Assembly (NCBI GenBank): GCA_041399155.1 | Contig: JAWKTI010000004.1 | Location: forward strand, 124,001-188,000 | From: Zavarzinella sp. | Lineage (GTDB): Bacteria > Planctomycetota > Planctomycetia > Gemmatales > Gemmataceae | Direction of reading: 5' to 3' | DNA: 64,000 bases | In this document: positions 9,279 to 18,180 of the stretch, piece after piece | Numbering within the stretch: the first letter of the stretch is position 1 | Layout of the letters: each line of letters opens with the position of its first letter | Position numbers and translations under genes: made by a program | The notes under the pieces: generated by a model | Told to the model about the DNA's origin: nothing | Databases searched by the model: none | What the model saw: the letters and a program-made list of their open reading frames with translations, nothing else

Positions 9279-9307
9279 GGATTCCCAGCTTCGCGAGAAT
9301 GACGGTT
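9279..9307 (-). repeat. REP-like palindromic repeat, copy 2 (inverted)
   Basis: The reverse complement of this segment (core CATTCTCGCGAAGCTGGGAA) matches the unit at 8683-8713 with a few changes. Both copies lie next to AACCCAACC-type sequence. Confidence 0.55.
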
Positions 9308-9390
9308 TTCAGTAATTCTTTGCCTCTTACCGTCGTTGCGTGCAGAAAATAAAGAAATTCCCTTGCGCTGCGGCGATGAAAGCAAAAAGC

Positions 9391-9581
9391 AAACCTAACC
9401 CCCCAGCCCCCTTCCCTCGCAGGGAAGGGGGTAAGACAGAATGATCCTGGAACCGCGGACATCCTGTTCAGACCAGACTTTCCTTTCTCCCAGCGAAAGT
9501 GCAGTGGCGAAGCCGGGGGTGACATGAAAGTCAACCTAACCCACCAGCCCCCTTCCCTCGCAGAGAAGGGGGAGCAAGACA
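9391..9581. repeat. Two copies of a C-rich CCCTTCCCTCGCAGGGAAGG-type repeat
   Basis: Copies at 9391-9440 and about 9531-9581 share CCTAACCC, a CCCCCTTCCCTCGCAG core that folds on itself with the following GAAGGGGG, and a trailing AGACAG. The stretch between them carries GTGGCGAAGCCGGGGGTGA. A diverged pair of the same two parts is at about 29333-29470. Elsewhere in 9226-10141 no gene is supported. Confidence 0.6.
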
Positions 9582-9895
9582 GGCCGTCCAGATACTCCCT
9601 TACTGAAGCCAAGCCAACTCATTTCTAACAAGGTAAGGGCTGCAAGACCAGGTTTTAGAATCACTGTTTGCAACTTTGTCATGCGAAACGACTTTGTCCT
9701 GGGACAATTTTGTTACCCGACAACAGAATCATGGCTGTTCGAAGGTAAAAATTTTGCGAAAATTGCAAAAAATTTTTTCTTGCCTGGATGATTTTTGCCC
9801 AGGCACAATCCAAGCATCAGACGAATTGCCAATTGACAATCAACTGTTTACTGTATCGGCAAAGCTCGTATGATTTTTGATCGTTCTCAAGCAGT

Positions 9896-9931
9896 AAATT
9901 CATCCATCAACGTTTGTTGATGGATGAATTT
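9896..9931 (+). terminator. 15-bp perfect stem-loop upstream of kamA, possible terminator
   Basis: The arms AAATTCATCCATCAA (9896-9910) and its complement (9917-9931) flank a 6-base loop. The 3' arm runs into TTTT and another TTTT follows within 10 bases. The stem is AT-rich, so a terminator is possible, but no gene obviously needs ending here; the hairpin could instead be a regulatory or repeat structure. A shorter inverted pair (CACATG/CATGTG, 10042-10061) lies closer to kamA. Confidence 0.35.
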
Positions 9932-10141
9932 TGGCTGTTTTCTGCTGCTGAAATCAAAAATTTAGCGAAACTCGTGTCCCGGCAACAGGATGAACTTGTG
10001 TTTTTAAACAACAACGGTACTATATTCGATTAATGTCATCGCACATGTTGTGTGACATGTGGCGAAGGGTCTGAAAACCGGGAATGGAATCACCCAACCC
10101 AGCAATCAGATCAGTCTCTGGATGGAGGTCATTGAACCTGT

Positions 10142-11704
10142 ATGAGTCTATCGGAAGCAAGCCTGGAAATGCAGCATCCTCGAATCGAGACGATGGAACG
10201 AACGACCAATGATGCAGAAGTCCCCGGGCAGCCCCGTCGACATCCTTTCTGGGCCGATGTGCCCCAGGACAAATGGGATAATTGGCAATGGCAGATGCAG
10301 AACGCGATCCGTTCTGTACGGCAACTGCGGCATCTGTTGGCGTTCACCCCGGAAGAACTGGAAGCGATTGGTCAACTGGAAGCCGATTATAAGCTCTCGA
10401 TCCCCCCGTACTATTTTTCGTTGATCAATCCTGCGGATCAAAACGATCCGATTCGATTGCAATCGGTGCCGTCTCCACTGGAAATGCACAATCCTTCCGG
10501 TTACGAACTGGAAGATCCACTGGAAGAAGATCAGGATTCTCCGGTACCAGGGCTTACCCACCGTTATCCGGATCGTGCTCTGCTGGTGACCACCCATGTC
10601 TGCAGCATGTATTGTCGCTTCTGCACCCGCAAGCGTGCCACCATGGTGCGTGGTGGGTGGGATGCCGTCAATCGAAACGACCGTCGGATGGTTGAATATG
10701 TTGCGAAACATCCCGAAATTCGCGATGTTATCCTCTCTGGCGGGGATCCACTGACCCTGCCGACACCTAAGTTGAAATTCTTCCTGGATAGTTTATCTGC
10801 CATTCCTCATGTCGATGTGATCCGCATTGGAACGCGAGTTCCCGTCACTTTACCAATGCGCTTGTACGACCAGGAATTGATCGACCTGCTGGCTTCCGCC
10901 GAAAAAGTTTGGATACAGACGCACTTCAACCACCCGACAGAAATCACTCCCGAAGCAAAGCGTGTCTGTAATGCCCTACTCCGTGCTGGAATGCCAGTCA
11001 ACAACCACATGGTGTTGCTGAAAGGGGTCAACGACGATCTGGCGACAGTCCGCAACCTCCTGCGTGGACTGTTGCGGATCAAGGTACGGCCATACTACAT
11101 GTTCCATTGCGATCCCGTAATTGGTGCGGGCCATTTCCGCACGTCCGTCTGGAAAGGGATGGAAATTATGGAAGGTCTGCGGGGCCATATGTCTGGTCTG
11201 GGCATCCCCACATACGTGGTCGACAGCCCCCATGGTGGTGGCAAAATTCCGATCATGCCCAATTACATTGTCTCTGCATCCGATGATGCCCTGGTGCTGC
11301 GAAACTTCGAAGGGCAGATGGTTCGCTATCAGGCCAAAGACGAACCGACTACCGTGCGGCAAACCAACACCCAGGGGGTCAGTTCGCTACTGCAGGGATC
11401 CGAAACGGTGCTGATTCCTGAAAACAACAAACGGATGACCCGTCGCCGGAAACAATCGCTGCCATTGCTGGTAGACAATGTTTCCGCCAGTCCCGCAGAA
11501 CCGGTGGGTATCGCTGCACCCAGTGCCAACTGCTGTGGGCACGATGGAGCAACCGAAGACCTGTCTGAACAGTCCCCGGAACTGATTCCCACAGAGGCCT
11601 GTGCAAAGGAACAATCGTCCCACGGGTTCAACAGCACCGTGCGAAAGAAACGCAAATCTTCAGCCGCACGTAAAAAACAAGCCGTTGCAGCGGGAACAGA
11701 CTGA
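10142..11704 (+). CDS. kamA: KamA-type lysine 2,3-aminomutase (radical SAM, PLP) with C-terminal extension
   Basis: This 520-residue protein has the radical-SAM cluster motif CSMYCRFC (Cys154, 158, 161) and the family sequences ILSGGDPLTLP, IRIGTRVPVTLP and HMVLLKGVNDD. It also has PYYMFHCDPV and the PTYVVDSPHGGGKIP segment that contains the PLP lysine. The reaction would be conversion of L-alpha-lysine to beta-lysine, or of a related amino acid. Clostridial KamA is about 416 residues; here roughly 100 extra residues at the C-terminus are Ser/Ala/Lys-rich and end in a basic patch (RKKRKSSAARKKQ). EpmB, which acts on EF-P, is a shorter relative, and no efp gene is nearby. TGGAGGT lies about 13 bases before the ATG. 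Confidence 0.85.
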   Translation: MSLSEASLEMQHPRIETMERTTNDAEVPGQPRRHPFWADVPQDKWDNWQWQMQNAIRSVRQLRHLLAFTPEELEAIGQLEADYKLSIPPYYFSLINPADQNDPIRLQSVPSPLEMHNPSGYELEDPLEEDQDSPVPGLTHRYPDRALLVTTHVCSMYCRFCTRKRATMVRGGWDAVNRNDRRMVEYVAKHPEIRDVILSGGDPLTLPTPKLKFFLDSLSAIPHVDVIRIGTRVPVTLPMRLYDQELIDLLASAEKVWIQTHFNHPTEITPEAKRVCNALLRAGMPVNNHMVLLKGVNDDLATVRNLLRGLLRIKVRPYYMFHCDPVIGAGHFRTSVWKGMEIMEGLRGHMSGLGIPTYVVDSPHGGGKIPIMPNYIVSASDDALVLRNFEGQMVRYQAKDEPTTVRQTNTQGVSSLLQGSETVLIPENNKRMTRRRKQSLPLLVDNVSASPAEPVGIAAPSANCCGHDGATEDLSEQSPELIPTEACAKEQSSHGFNSTVRKKRKSSAARKKQAVAAGTD

Positions 11705-11867
11705 TCGTTATTTCGCAAACTCCTTTCGTCAAACAACTTAAGAATCGCGGCTTGTTTCTCATTTTTTTCTCACGATTCCGTACTCATAATAATAGGTGCT
11801 GCAAATCGAACTACTGCAGCCAGATTGCTATCCTGATCTCATGTGGGGGATAACTTAGAACCTTCGG

Positions 11868-13295
11868 ATGTCCGACACAACCAACGATCACCTTATCACC
11901 CGCACAGCCACCAGTTGGCGAATTGTCTTTTACCTGGCCTGGCCTGTACTTGTTCAACAGTTGCTTATCCTGGCTGTCTCGCTGTACGATCAGTATCTGG
12001 CGGGGACCAACGCACCAAAAGACCCCAGCCAACACATCCCATTTCAGGCAGCACAGACCACGGCCAATTACATTGCGTGGTTTATTTCATCCTGCTCCAC
12101 CATTGTGGTAGCGGGTGCCACTGCCATGGTAGCCCGCTTTATCGGTGCCAGAGACATGGCCACCGCACAGAAAGTCACTCATCAATCTCTCATACTTGCC
12201 CTGGTGGCGGGCATATTGGGTACGCTGATCATGCTTCTGCTGCTGCCCACGGTGGTGCGTCTTTTGGCCTTACAGGGCACCGCAGCACAAAGTGCCGTGG
12301 CCTATCTGAAGCCGATCATCTGGCTGATTACCTGCCAACTGATTGCCCAGGCAGGAATTGGCTGCCTGATCGGTGCGGGGGACACTCGAACCGGGCCGAT
12401 CGTACTCAGTCTGGTGGCACTGGCCAACATCCCATTGTCGTGGGCAGCGTTTCATGGCTGGGGACCGATTCCTGCCATGGGCTTTTTTGGCATCGGCCTG
12501 GGCACCGCACTCAGCCATGTGCTGGGGTGCATCATTGTTCTGCTGGTGTTGATCCGTGGGCGTTTCGGGCTGAAATTATCCCTCAAATTGCTGGCCCCCC
12601 ACCGAAATCTGCTCTATCGAATCCTGCGAATCAGCATTCCTGCCACCATTGACAGTGCGTCGATCGGCCTGTGCCAGTTCTGGTTCCTGTCGATTGTCAA
12701 TTCGCTGGGCGATGTCGCTGCTGCTGCCCACGGGAATGCCATTCGGTGCGAAGGACTGGGCTATATGTCGGGTATTGCGTTCGCCACGGCTGCCGCAGCC
12801 ATGGTAGGACAGAATCTGGGTGCAAACAAACCCGATCAGGCTGCCCGCTCTGCCTGGATTGCCCTGGGAATGGGTGCACTACTGATGTCTGTGATGGGAG
12901 TGCTCTTTTATTCATTTGCGTATGAAATGATGCACTTTTTCAATCCGTACGACCACCAGCAGGCTACAGTGGCTGCTGGCGTGCCCATTTTGCGACTAGT
13001 CGCATTCGCGATGCCCCCACTGGCAGCCATCATTATCCTGCAGGGAGCACTGCGGGGTGCGGGGGATACTCGATACCCCATCCTGATCACCTGGATTGGT
13101 TTTTTGCTGGTGCGAATCCCGCTTGCCTACTATCTGACCCACCCACACCTGGATCTGGGAAGTCTGGGCACTTTGGAAGGCTACAATTTTGGCCTGATCG
13201 GTGCGTGGTCGGCCATGTTTGCCGATTTATTGCTTCGTGGGGCGTTATTTGTGCACCGATTCCTATTGGGACGTTGGAAACTGGTTCAGGTTTAA
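11868..13295 (+). CDS. MATE-family multidrug/toxin efflux transporter
   Basis: This is a 475-residue integral-membrane protein with about twelve hydrophobic helices in two similar halves. Repeated MATE signatures are visible: WPVLVQQLLILAVSLYD near the start, GDTRTGPIVLSL in the first half, and ALRGAGDTRYPIL in the second. The family exports cationic drugs and metabolites using a proton or sodium gradient. It lies alone between kamA (163 bp upstream) and a pair of secreted proteins. The substrate cannot be predicted. Confidence 0.88.
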   Translation: MSDTTNDHLITRTATSWRIVFYLAWPVLVQQLLILAVSLYDQYLAGTNAPKDPSQHIPFQAAQTTANYIAWFISSCSTIVVAGATAMVARFIGARDMATAQKVTHQSLILALVAGILGTLIMLLLLPTVVRLLALQGTAAQSAVAYLKPIIWLITCQLIAQAGIGCLIGAGDTRTGPIVLSLVALANIPLSWAAFHGWGPIPAMGFFGIGLGTALSHVLGCIIVLLVLIRGRFGLKLSLKLLAPHRNLLYRILRISIPATIDSASIGLCQFWFLSIVNSLGDVAAAAHGNAIRCEGLGYMSGIAFATAAAAMVGQNLGANKPDQAARSAWIALGMGALLMSVMGVLFYSFAYEMMHFFNPYDHQQATVAAGVPILRLVAFAMPPLAAIIILQGALRGAGDTRYPILITWIGFLLVRIPLAYYLTHPHLDLGSLGTLEGYNFGLIGAWSAMFADLLLRGALFVHRFLLGRWKLVQV

Positions 13296-13678
13296 CGAAT
13301 TGCAACGATAATAATGGTGTCGAATCAGGCACCAAGATTAAAATTTGATGAGATCAATTTTCGGCACAAAATTTGCTATGTGTAAATATCTGCACGGCAC
13401 TTGTTACAAACGCAGGCAAAAATCGGCAGATTTTTCGTGCAGGAACCGTTGCTAAGTGCTAAACTTGACAGAACTTACGTAAATTCGCACTCGCACGTGC
13501 ATCATCTGGGGCGATTGTAACATCTGATGAATGTTACAGCACATTCTGGTCAATTTAGGTTGCGAACGGCCAGGTGCATCGTCTTACAAATGACAGACAA
13601 TTGTTGGGCTTGCTGCAAGTTCGACAATAATTGAAAATAAGTATACCTTCTTCGCCTCTTCTGGATGGAGGACTGCAC
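13296..13678. other. Non-coding stretch with an 8+8 inverted repeat
   Basis: No gene is supported in these 383 bp. TGTAACAT (13516-13523) and ATGTTACA (13531-13538) form a perfect inverted pair with a 7-base gap. This suits a regulator site in the leader of the two secreted-protein genes that follow. Confidence 0.35.
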
Positions 13679-15709
13679 ATGATTCGTCGACATTGGCCAG
13701 CCGGAGCAATTGCTATCTGCGTGCTGGCAATCGGCCTGACCTTACAGGGTCAGGAACCAGCAGGTTTGTTAAGTCCTAAAGACTTGGCAGCCCGCCAACA
13801 GCAACTGGAAACCCAGTACAAGGCATTCATTAAAAACCTGGTGGCTTTGAAGCAGAAACTTGCTCAAAGTGATCGGTTGGAAGATCGTGCGAAAGCCGAA
13901 ACTCTGGAAAAGGCAATTGCCGTTGCGGATAAGGAAGCAATCGATAACCGATTCGCCGCACTGATCCGCACGCTGAATGTACCTGGGGAACTCGGGATCA
14001 GCGAACTGACCACTGCTAAATCGAAGAATGAAGAAATCATTGTGGCAATGGAAGCGATTCTTCGCTACCTGACCCAGGATGATGAGCTGACCAAACTTCA
14101 GGAAGAGCGAAAGCTGATTGAGCAGTTGCTGAAAGAACTGAACGGCATTATCCGCGATCAGGGGAACCTGAAGGCTCGTACCGAGTCGAATCGTGGGGAC
14201 AATGATCGTCTGGCGAAAGAACAGGAAGACCTGAAAGACCGCACCGATGCTCTGGCAACCAAAGCGGGTGCCAAACCTTCCAAAGAAAGCAAAGGCAAAC
14301 CCGCTGGCGAATCCAAACCTGGTGAAGGGAAGGAAAACGCAGGCGAAGGGAAAGAAGACACCGCACAAGATAAGGGTGAAGAGAAAGAAGGCAAGCCTGG
14401 AATGGGCGAACCAATGCCCGGCGATCCGATGGCTGGTGAGCCACGTGACAGCAAAGGCCCCATGGAAGGCATGGGTGGCGAACCCAAAGGTGGTTCCAAA
14501 CCAATGGACGGCATGGGCGACCCAATGATGGGTGGTTCGAAAGGCATGGGGGAACCCAAAATGGGCGGTGGCGACCCGATGATGGGTGGCGGAGATCCCA
14601 AAATGGGCGGTGGCGACCCAATGATGGGTGGCGATAAAGAAAGTGCCAAGAAAGACCCCGCTGAAAAACGCAACAAAGAAGACAACAAAGGCGAACAGAA
14701 AGGTTCCGCATCCGAACAAGCCAAAAAAGACCCGATGATGGGTGGTGGCGAACCAAAAGCCGGTGAAAAGAGCGACGGCATGGGCAGCGAAATGGCTGGG
14801 GGCTCGAAAGGCTCGCCTTCGCAAAGCCCACCCAGCAGTGGTGGCGGTTCTCCCCCACCTCCAGGTGGTGGCAGTGAGCAGCAACCCGGTGGTGAAGAAG
14901 TGGCCAAAGCTGTTCCCGATGAAGAAAACGCCGCCAGCAACCTGGAAAAAGGCAACCGCGATCAGGCAGCAAAGGATCAGACCGAGGCCGAAAAGAAGCT
15001 GGAAACAGCTAAGAAAGAACTGGAAGAACGTCTGCGTCAGTTACGCGAAAAAGAACTGGAACGCCTGTTGGCCAATCTGGAACAACGCGTCAACAAGATG
15101 CTGACCATGCAGATGGAAGTGAAAGCAGCCACTGAAGCGATTGCCGCACAAGTGGAAAAAAATCCGGACATGAAGCCCACCACCGGCGACTACCAGAATT
15201 CACAGGCTCAGGAAGATAAAGAAAAAGAAATCATCGAAGAAGCTGACAAAGCGATCCGCGTGCTGCAAAGCGAAGGTTCCGCAGTGGCTTTCCCACAGGT
15301 GTTTGAAGAAGTTCGCATCGATATGGTGCGGGTGGCAGAACGTCTGCACGATGTCCGCGTTGGGAAAGATACCCAGGGCATTGAACAGGACATTATTGAC
15401 GCACTGACCCTGATGCGGGAAGCCCTGAAGAAGGCTCAGCAGGAATTGGGTCAGAAACCACCCCCTCCCGGAGGTGGTGGCGGTGGCGGTGGTCAGCAGG
15501 ATCAGAAATTGCTCGACGAACTGGCAGAACTGAAAATGATTCGCCAACTGCAGATTCAGGTAAACAGTCGCACCAAGCGTCATGGTGAAGCTGCTGGTGG
15601 TGAACAGGCAGAAGATAAGCAGATTAAAAAGGAAATTATCGATCTCAGCAACCGTCAACAGCGGATTGAATCGATGATTAATGACATTGTGACCAAAAAG
15701 AATCAGTAA
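13679..15709 (+). CDS. Secreted coiled-coil protein with Met/Gly-rich repeats, unknown function
   Basis: The 676-residue product starts with a signal peptide (MIRRHWPAGAIAICVLAIGL, cleavage near QGQ). The ATG at 13679 was chosen over an upstream TTG because TGGAGGA lies just before it. Residues about 25-190 are charged and probably coiled coil. The middle (about 195-420) is low complexity with many copies of PMMGGGDP/PKMGGGDP plus Lys/Glu-rich and Pro-rich tracts. The last 250 residues are again helical (EKKLETAKKELEERLRQL and similar), broken by a PPPPGG tract. No catalytic domain was recognised. It is followed 33 bp later by another secreted protein, so the two probably act together at the cell surface or in the periplasm. 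Confidence 0.65.
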   Translation: MIRRHWPAGAIAICVLAIGLTLQGQEPAGLLSPKDLAARQQQLETQYKAFIKNLVALKQKLAQSDRLEDRAKAETLEKAIAVADKEAIDNRFAALIRTLNVPGELGISELTTAKSKNEEIIVAMEAILRYLTQDDELTKLQEERKLIEQLLKELNGIIRDQGNLKARTESNRGDNDRLAKEQEDLKDRTDALATKAGAKPSKESKGKPAGESKPGEGKENAGEGKEDTAQDKGEEKEGKPGMGEPMPGDPMAGEPRDSKGPMEGMGGEPKGGSKPMDGMGDPMMGGSKGMGEPKMGGGDPMMGGGDPKMGGGDPMMGGDKESAKKDPAEKRNKEDNKGEQKGSASEQAKKDPMMGGGEPKAGEKSDGMGSEMAGGSKGSPSQSPPSSGGGSPPPPGGGSEQQPGGEEVAKAVPDEENAASNLEKGNRDQAAKDQTEAEKKLETAKKELEERLRQLREKELERLLANLEQRVNKMLTMQMEVKAATEAIAAQVEKNPDMKPTTGDYQNSQAQEDKEKEIIEEADKAIRVLQSEGSAVAFPQVFEEVRIDMVRVAERLHDVRVGKDTQGIEQDIIDALTLMREALKKAQQELGQKPPPPGGGGGGGGQQDQKLLDELAELKMIRQLQIQVNSRTKRHGEAAGGEQAEDKQIKKEIIDLSNRQQRIESMINDIVTKKNQ

Positions 15710-15742
15710 CGATCCCACGGATCCCAAATAGGAGGATTAGCG

Positions 15743-16819
15743 ATGAAACTGAAACGATTCTTTGCAGCGAGTGTGGTATCGGCCAGCTTTGTGTTCGGCT
15801 CTCAGGCAATCAGTCTGGCAGAAGAACCAATGACCGAATATACCTTTGGCACCCTGCGGGCAACACCCGACGTGGTTGCTGCTGCTAAAGCCGAAGAATG
15901 GTTGAAAAAGACCGGCGTCGCTTATGATGCCAAGAAGTTCAACGAAATCTGGGCAAACTCGGAAGTAACCGTGCTGGATCGCGTGCTGGATACGCTGGCA
16001 TTAGGCAGCCCCGAAGCGAAACAGGCGATTGAAATCGCTGCCAATGCAGCGAACACTGCTCCCAAGGAAGTTCCTGCAATTCTGAAAGACGAAAAGCAAG
16101 ACAGTTTCCTGCGTGCCAATCTGGCCATTGGCTTTGCCCGTGGCTGCACCGATGGACGTGTTTATGAAGAATCTCTGGAAGCACTGTCGCTGGTGAAAGC
16201 AGAGCAGACGGTTGATCCCGCTGCCTACTTCTTCCACCGTGCCGTGGCAGAACATGCTCTCATAAAGAAAGATCAGGCACTGCGTTCAATTGTCAGCTTG
16301 CTGGATGATGTAGCGAATTCGCCAGAACGATACCGCATGCTGTCGGCAATGATGCTGGTTGACATTGGCTCATGGTCGTCTGATCCCAAAGATCTGTCGA
16401 ACATTAAGCGCTTGATGGATAATTCAGAACGCCGCCTCGGTCAGGCACGTGCGGGTAAAGTGACTCAGGACATTCAGAAGAAAATCGTTTTCCGTCTGGA
16501 TGAACTGATCAAAGAAAAAGAAAATCAGTCTGGTGGTGGCGGTGGTGAAGGAAGTGGTGGTGGAAAACCTGACGGTGGCGCTGGCTCTGGTACAGGCCCC
16601 GGCACTCTGAATCCCAGTTCACCTGCAAACGAATCCAGAATCATGCAGGGTTCTGGTCAGGGCAAGGTTGATCCGAAAGCACTGAAGGCACTTCAGGACA
16701 AGTGGGGCACGATGCCACAACGCGAGCGTGAGCGAGCCATTCAGGATCTGACCAAAGATCTCCCGCCGAACTTCAAGACGGTGATTGAAGATTACTTCCG
16801 CGCTCTGTCGAACAAGTAA
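15743..16819 (+). CDS. Secreted helical protein with Gly-rich linker, unknown function
   Basis: This 358-residue protein has a clear signal peptide (MKLKRFFAASVVSASFVFGS, cleavage after SLA) and a strong ribosome site (AGGAGGA) 6 bases before the ATG. Residues 30-255 are mainly alpha-helical and may be a repeat fold. A linker of Gly/Ser with GSGGGKPDGG follows, then a charged 60-residue C-terminal helix region ending VIEDYFRALSNK. It is probably cotranscribed with the preceding coiled-coil protein, and the operon is closed by a terminator at 16851. No family is recognised. Confidence 0.65.
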   Translation: MKLKRFFAASVVSASFVFGSQAISLAEEPMTEYTFGTLRATPDVVAAAKAEEWLKKTGVAYDAKKFNEIWANSEVTVLDRVLDTLALGSPEAKQAIEIAANAANTAPKEVPAILKDEKQDSFLRANLAIGFARGCTDGRVYEESLEALSLVKAEQTVDPAAYFFHRAVAEHALIKKDQALRSIVSLLDDVANSPERYRMLSAMMLVDIGSWSSDPKDLSNIKRLMDNSERRLGQARAGKVTQDIQKKIVFRLDELIKEKENQSGGGGGEGSGGGKPDGGAGSGTGPGTLNPSSPANESRIMQGSGQGKVDPKALKALQDKWGTMPQRERERAIQDLTKDLPPNFKTVIEDYFRALSNK

Positions 16820-16850
16820 TCCTTACGAAGAACAATTCAACAACCTTAGG

Positions 16851-16881
16851 GGCCGTACCACATCTGGTGCGGCCTTTTTAT
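16851..16881 (+). terminator. Rho-independent terminator
   Basis: A 10-bp stem (GGCCGTACCA pairing with TGGTGCGGCC, one G-U pair) has a 4-base loop and is followed directly by TTTTTATTT. It lies 31 bp after the stop of the upstream secreted-protein gene. Confidence 0.85.
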
Positions 16882-16890
16882 TTGTCAGAA

Positions 16891-17030
16891 AGCCCGTGCT
16901 ACGTTGTTCATGCACTCCCGCGTTCTTAGCATGGGCGTCTCGCTCATGGGTTTTCACGGGCTGGAAGCCCGTGCTACGTTGTTCATACACTTCTGCTTTC
17001 ATTGCATGGGCGTCTCGCCCATGGGTTTTC
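16891..17030. repeat. Two tandem 75-bp palindromic repeat units
   Basis: Two copies, beginning at 16891 and 16966, share AGCCCGTGCTACGTTGTTCA, a variable stretch and the palindrome-like GCATGGGCGTCTCGCCCATG (GCTCATG in copy 1). They resemble the units at 20150-20470, which also alternate a CGTG-type and a CATGGGCG-type palindrome. The array runs up to the stop codon of the ROK gene on the other strand. Confidence 0.7.
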
Positions 17031-17991
17031 ACGCAGCACTTCTCACCTGGCTGGCCAGTTCCAGCGCACCATGCAGCACCACCTCTTCACCCAGGTGGGC
17101 CGGAACGATTTCTGTCAAACCACGAAACGGTGGAAAAACCGTCTTGTCTACGACCACCCGCAGTGGGGCAAACAGTAATTCTTCCCCTAACAGCGAAACT
17201 CCACCCCCAATCACAATCCGATGGGGGCACAATAACGCAATCACAGTACAGATCCCTTTGCAGAATCCCTGTAAGGTTTTTTTCCATAGCTGCCAGGCAA
17301 AAGGATCGCTCTGTGTCAACGCCTGAGCTAATATTTTGGTATCCAGTTGCTCAGGAGTACCAGCCAGTAACAGCAGGCAATTCCCGGCCATGGGATCTCG
17401 CTTGACCTGTTCCCGCAGATAACGTTGAATACCCCAGCCGGAAGCAATTCCTTCAATTGTGCTTTCACGGCAGTCATCGTAACGTGGATCTAGTACCTGC
17501 AGATGGCCGATTTCAGCAGCTCCCCTGCCAGTTCCAGCAACCAGTTTCTGCTGCAGAACGTAACCCCCACCTACACCAGATCCCATTGTTATGTAAAACA
17601 CAGATTCACAGCCTCGTCCCGCACCGATCGTCGCTTCCGCCAGCCCAGCCACATCGGCATCGTTGCCCAGGCTGGCTGGTACTTCAAAGTGCTGTTGCAC
17701 CCACTCGATCAGTGTGAAATGTTCCCAGCCGCCCACCTGGTGAGAAACAATCACATTTCCCGTTGCAATATCCACGGGCCCACCAAAACCAATGCCAATT
17801 GCCTGCAATTTGCGAAAATCAAGGTTGTGATCACCACAAAACTTAGGAATCTGAGTTCGAAGCTGTGCCAGAATGCCTGCTGCCCCCAATTCGGGTGCGA
17901 TGGTACTACGCCAGGAAGCGTGCAAGTGGCCATCCGCCTGACCCAGTGCCAATTGTAATTTCGTCCCACCGATTTCGATACCTAACAGCAT
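17029..17991 (-). CDS. ROK-family sugar kinase (glucokinase-like), zinc motif degenerate
   Basis: The 320-residue protein has the ASKHA phosphate loop GIEIGGTK at its start, GFGGPVD and GNDADVAGLAEA (catalytic Asp). It also has YITMGSGVGGG and GRGAAEIGH, the ROK substrate His region. ROK kinases phosphorylate glucose, N-acetyl sugars or fructose. Most carry a CxCGxxGCxE zinc site just after the EIGH motif; here that stretch is DPRYDDCRESTIEG with one Cys, so zinc binding is probably lost. The start was placed at ATG 17991 with AGGTGG five bases ahead. It is divergent from glpK across 189 bp. Confidence 0.82.
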   Translation of the reverse strand: MLLGIEIGGTKLQLALGQADGHLHASWRSTIAPELGAAGILAQLRTQIPKFCGDHNLDFRKLQAIGIGFGGPVDIATGNVIVSHQVGGWEHFTLIEWVQQHFEVPASLGNDADVAGLAEATIGAGRGCESVFYITMGSGVGGGYVLQQKLVAGTGRGAAEIGHLQVLDPRYDDCRESTIEGIASGWGIQRYLREQVKRDPMAGNCLLLLAGTPEQLDTKILAQALTQSDPFAWQLWKKTLQGFCKGICTVIALLCPHRIVIGGGVSLLGEELLFAPLRVVVDKTVFPPFRGLTEIVPAHLGEEVVLHGALELASQVRSAA

Positions 17992-18180
17992 GGCACCACC
18001 TGATTTGAATCGACAAGTCCGTTTTTTGCAAAGACTCATAGAAGTTTGTATGAATTCTGCTTTCAAGACGAGGCTTCATGTAGGAAACGTCGGTTCCAAC
18101 AAACTCAGCGTGTGGAAAGTCAGCTTTTTGGCACCACAAAGCAATGGCAAGCTAATTTCTACTTTGTTACAATTGCCTGC

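Noticed and set aside
9676..9873. 65-codon frame before kamA
   Set aside because: No ribosome site, no family and mixed composition; it lies in a repeat-rich gene-free region.
13769..14972. Long open frames on the minus strand (up to 371 codons) opposite the PMMGGG-repeat gene
   Set aside because: They mirror the low-complexity plus-strand sequence (Ser/Pro- or His/Phe-rich translations), have no ribosome site or family likeness, and the plus strand has a signal peptide and operon context.
16785..17405. 206-codon plus-strand frame over the 75-bp repeats and the ROK gene
   Set aside because: Its sequence comes from the repeats and the antisense of the ROK gene, with no start signal.
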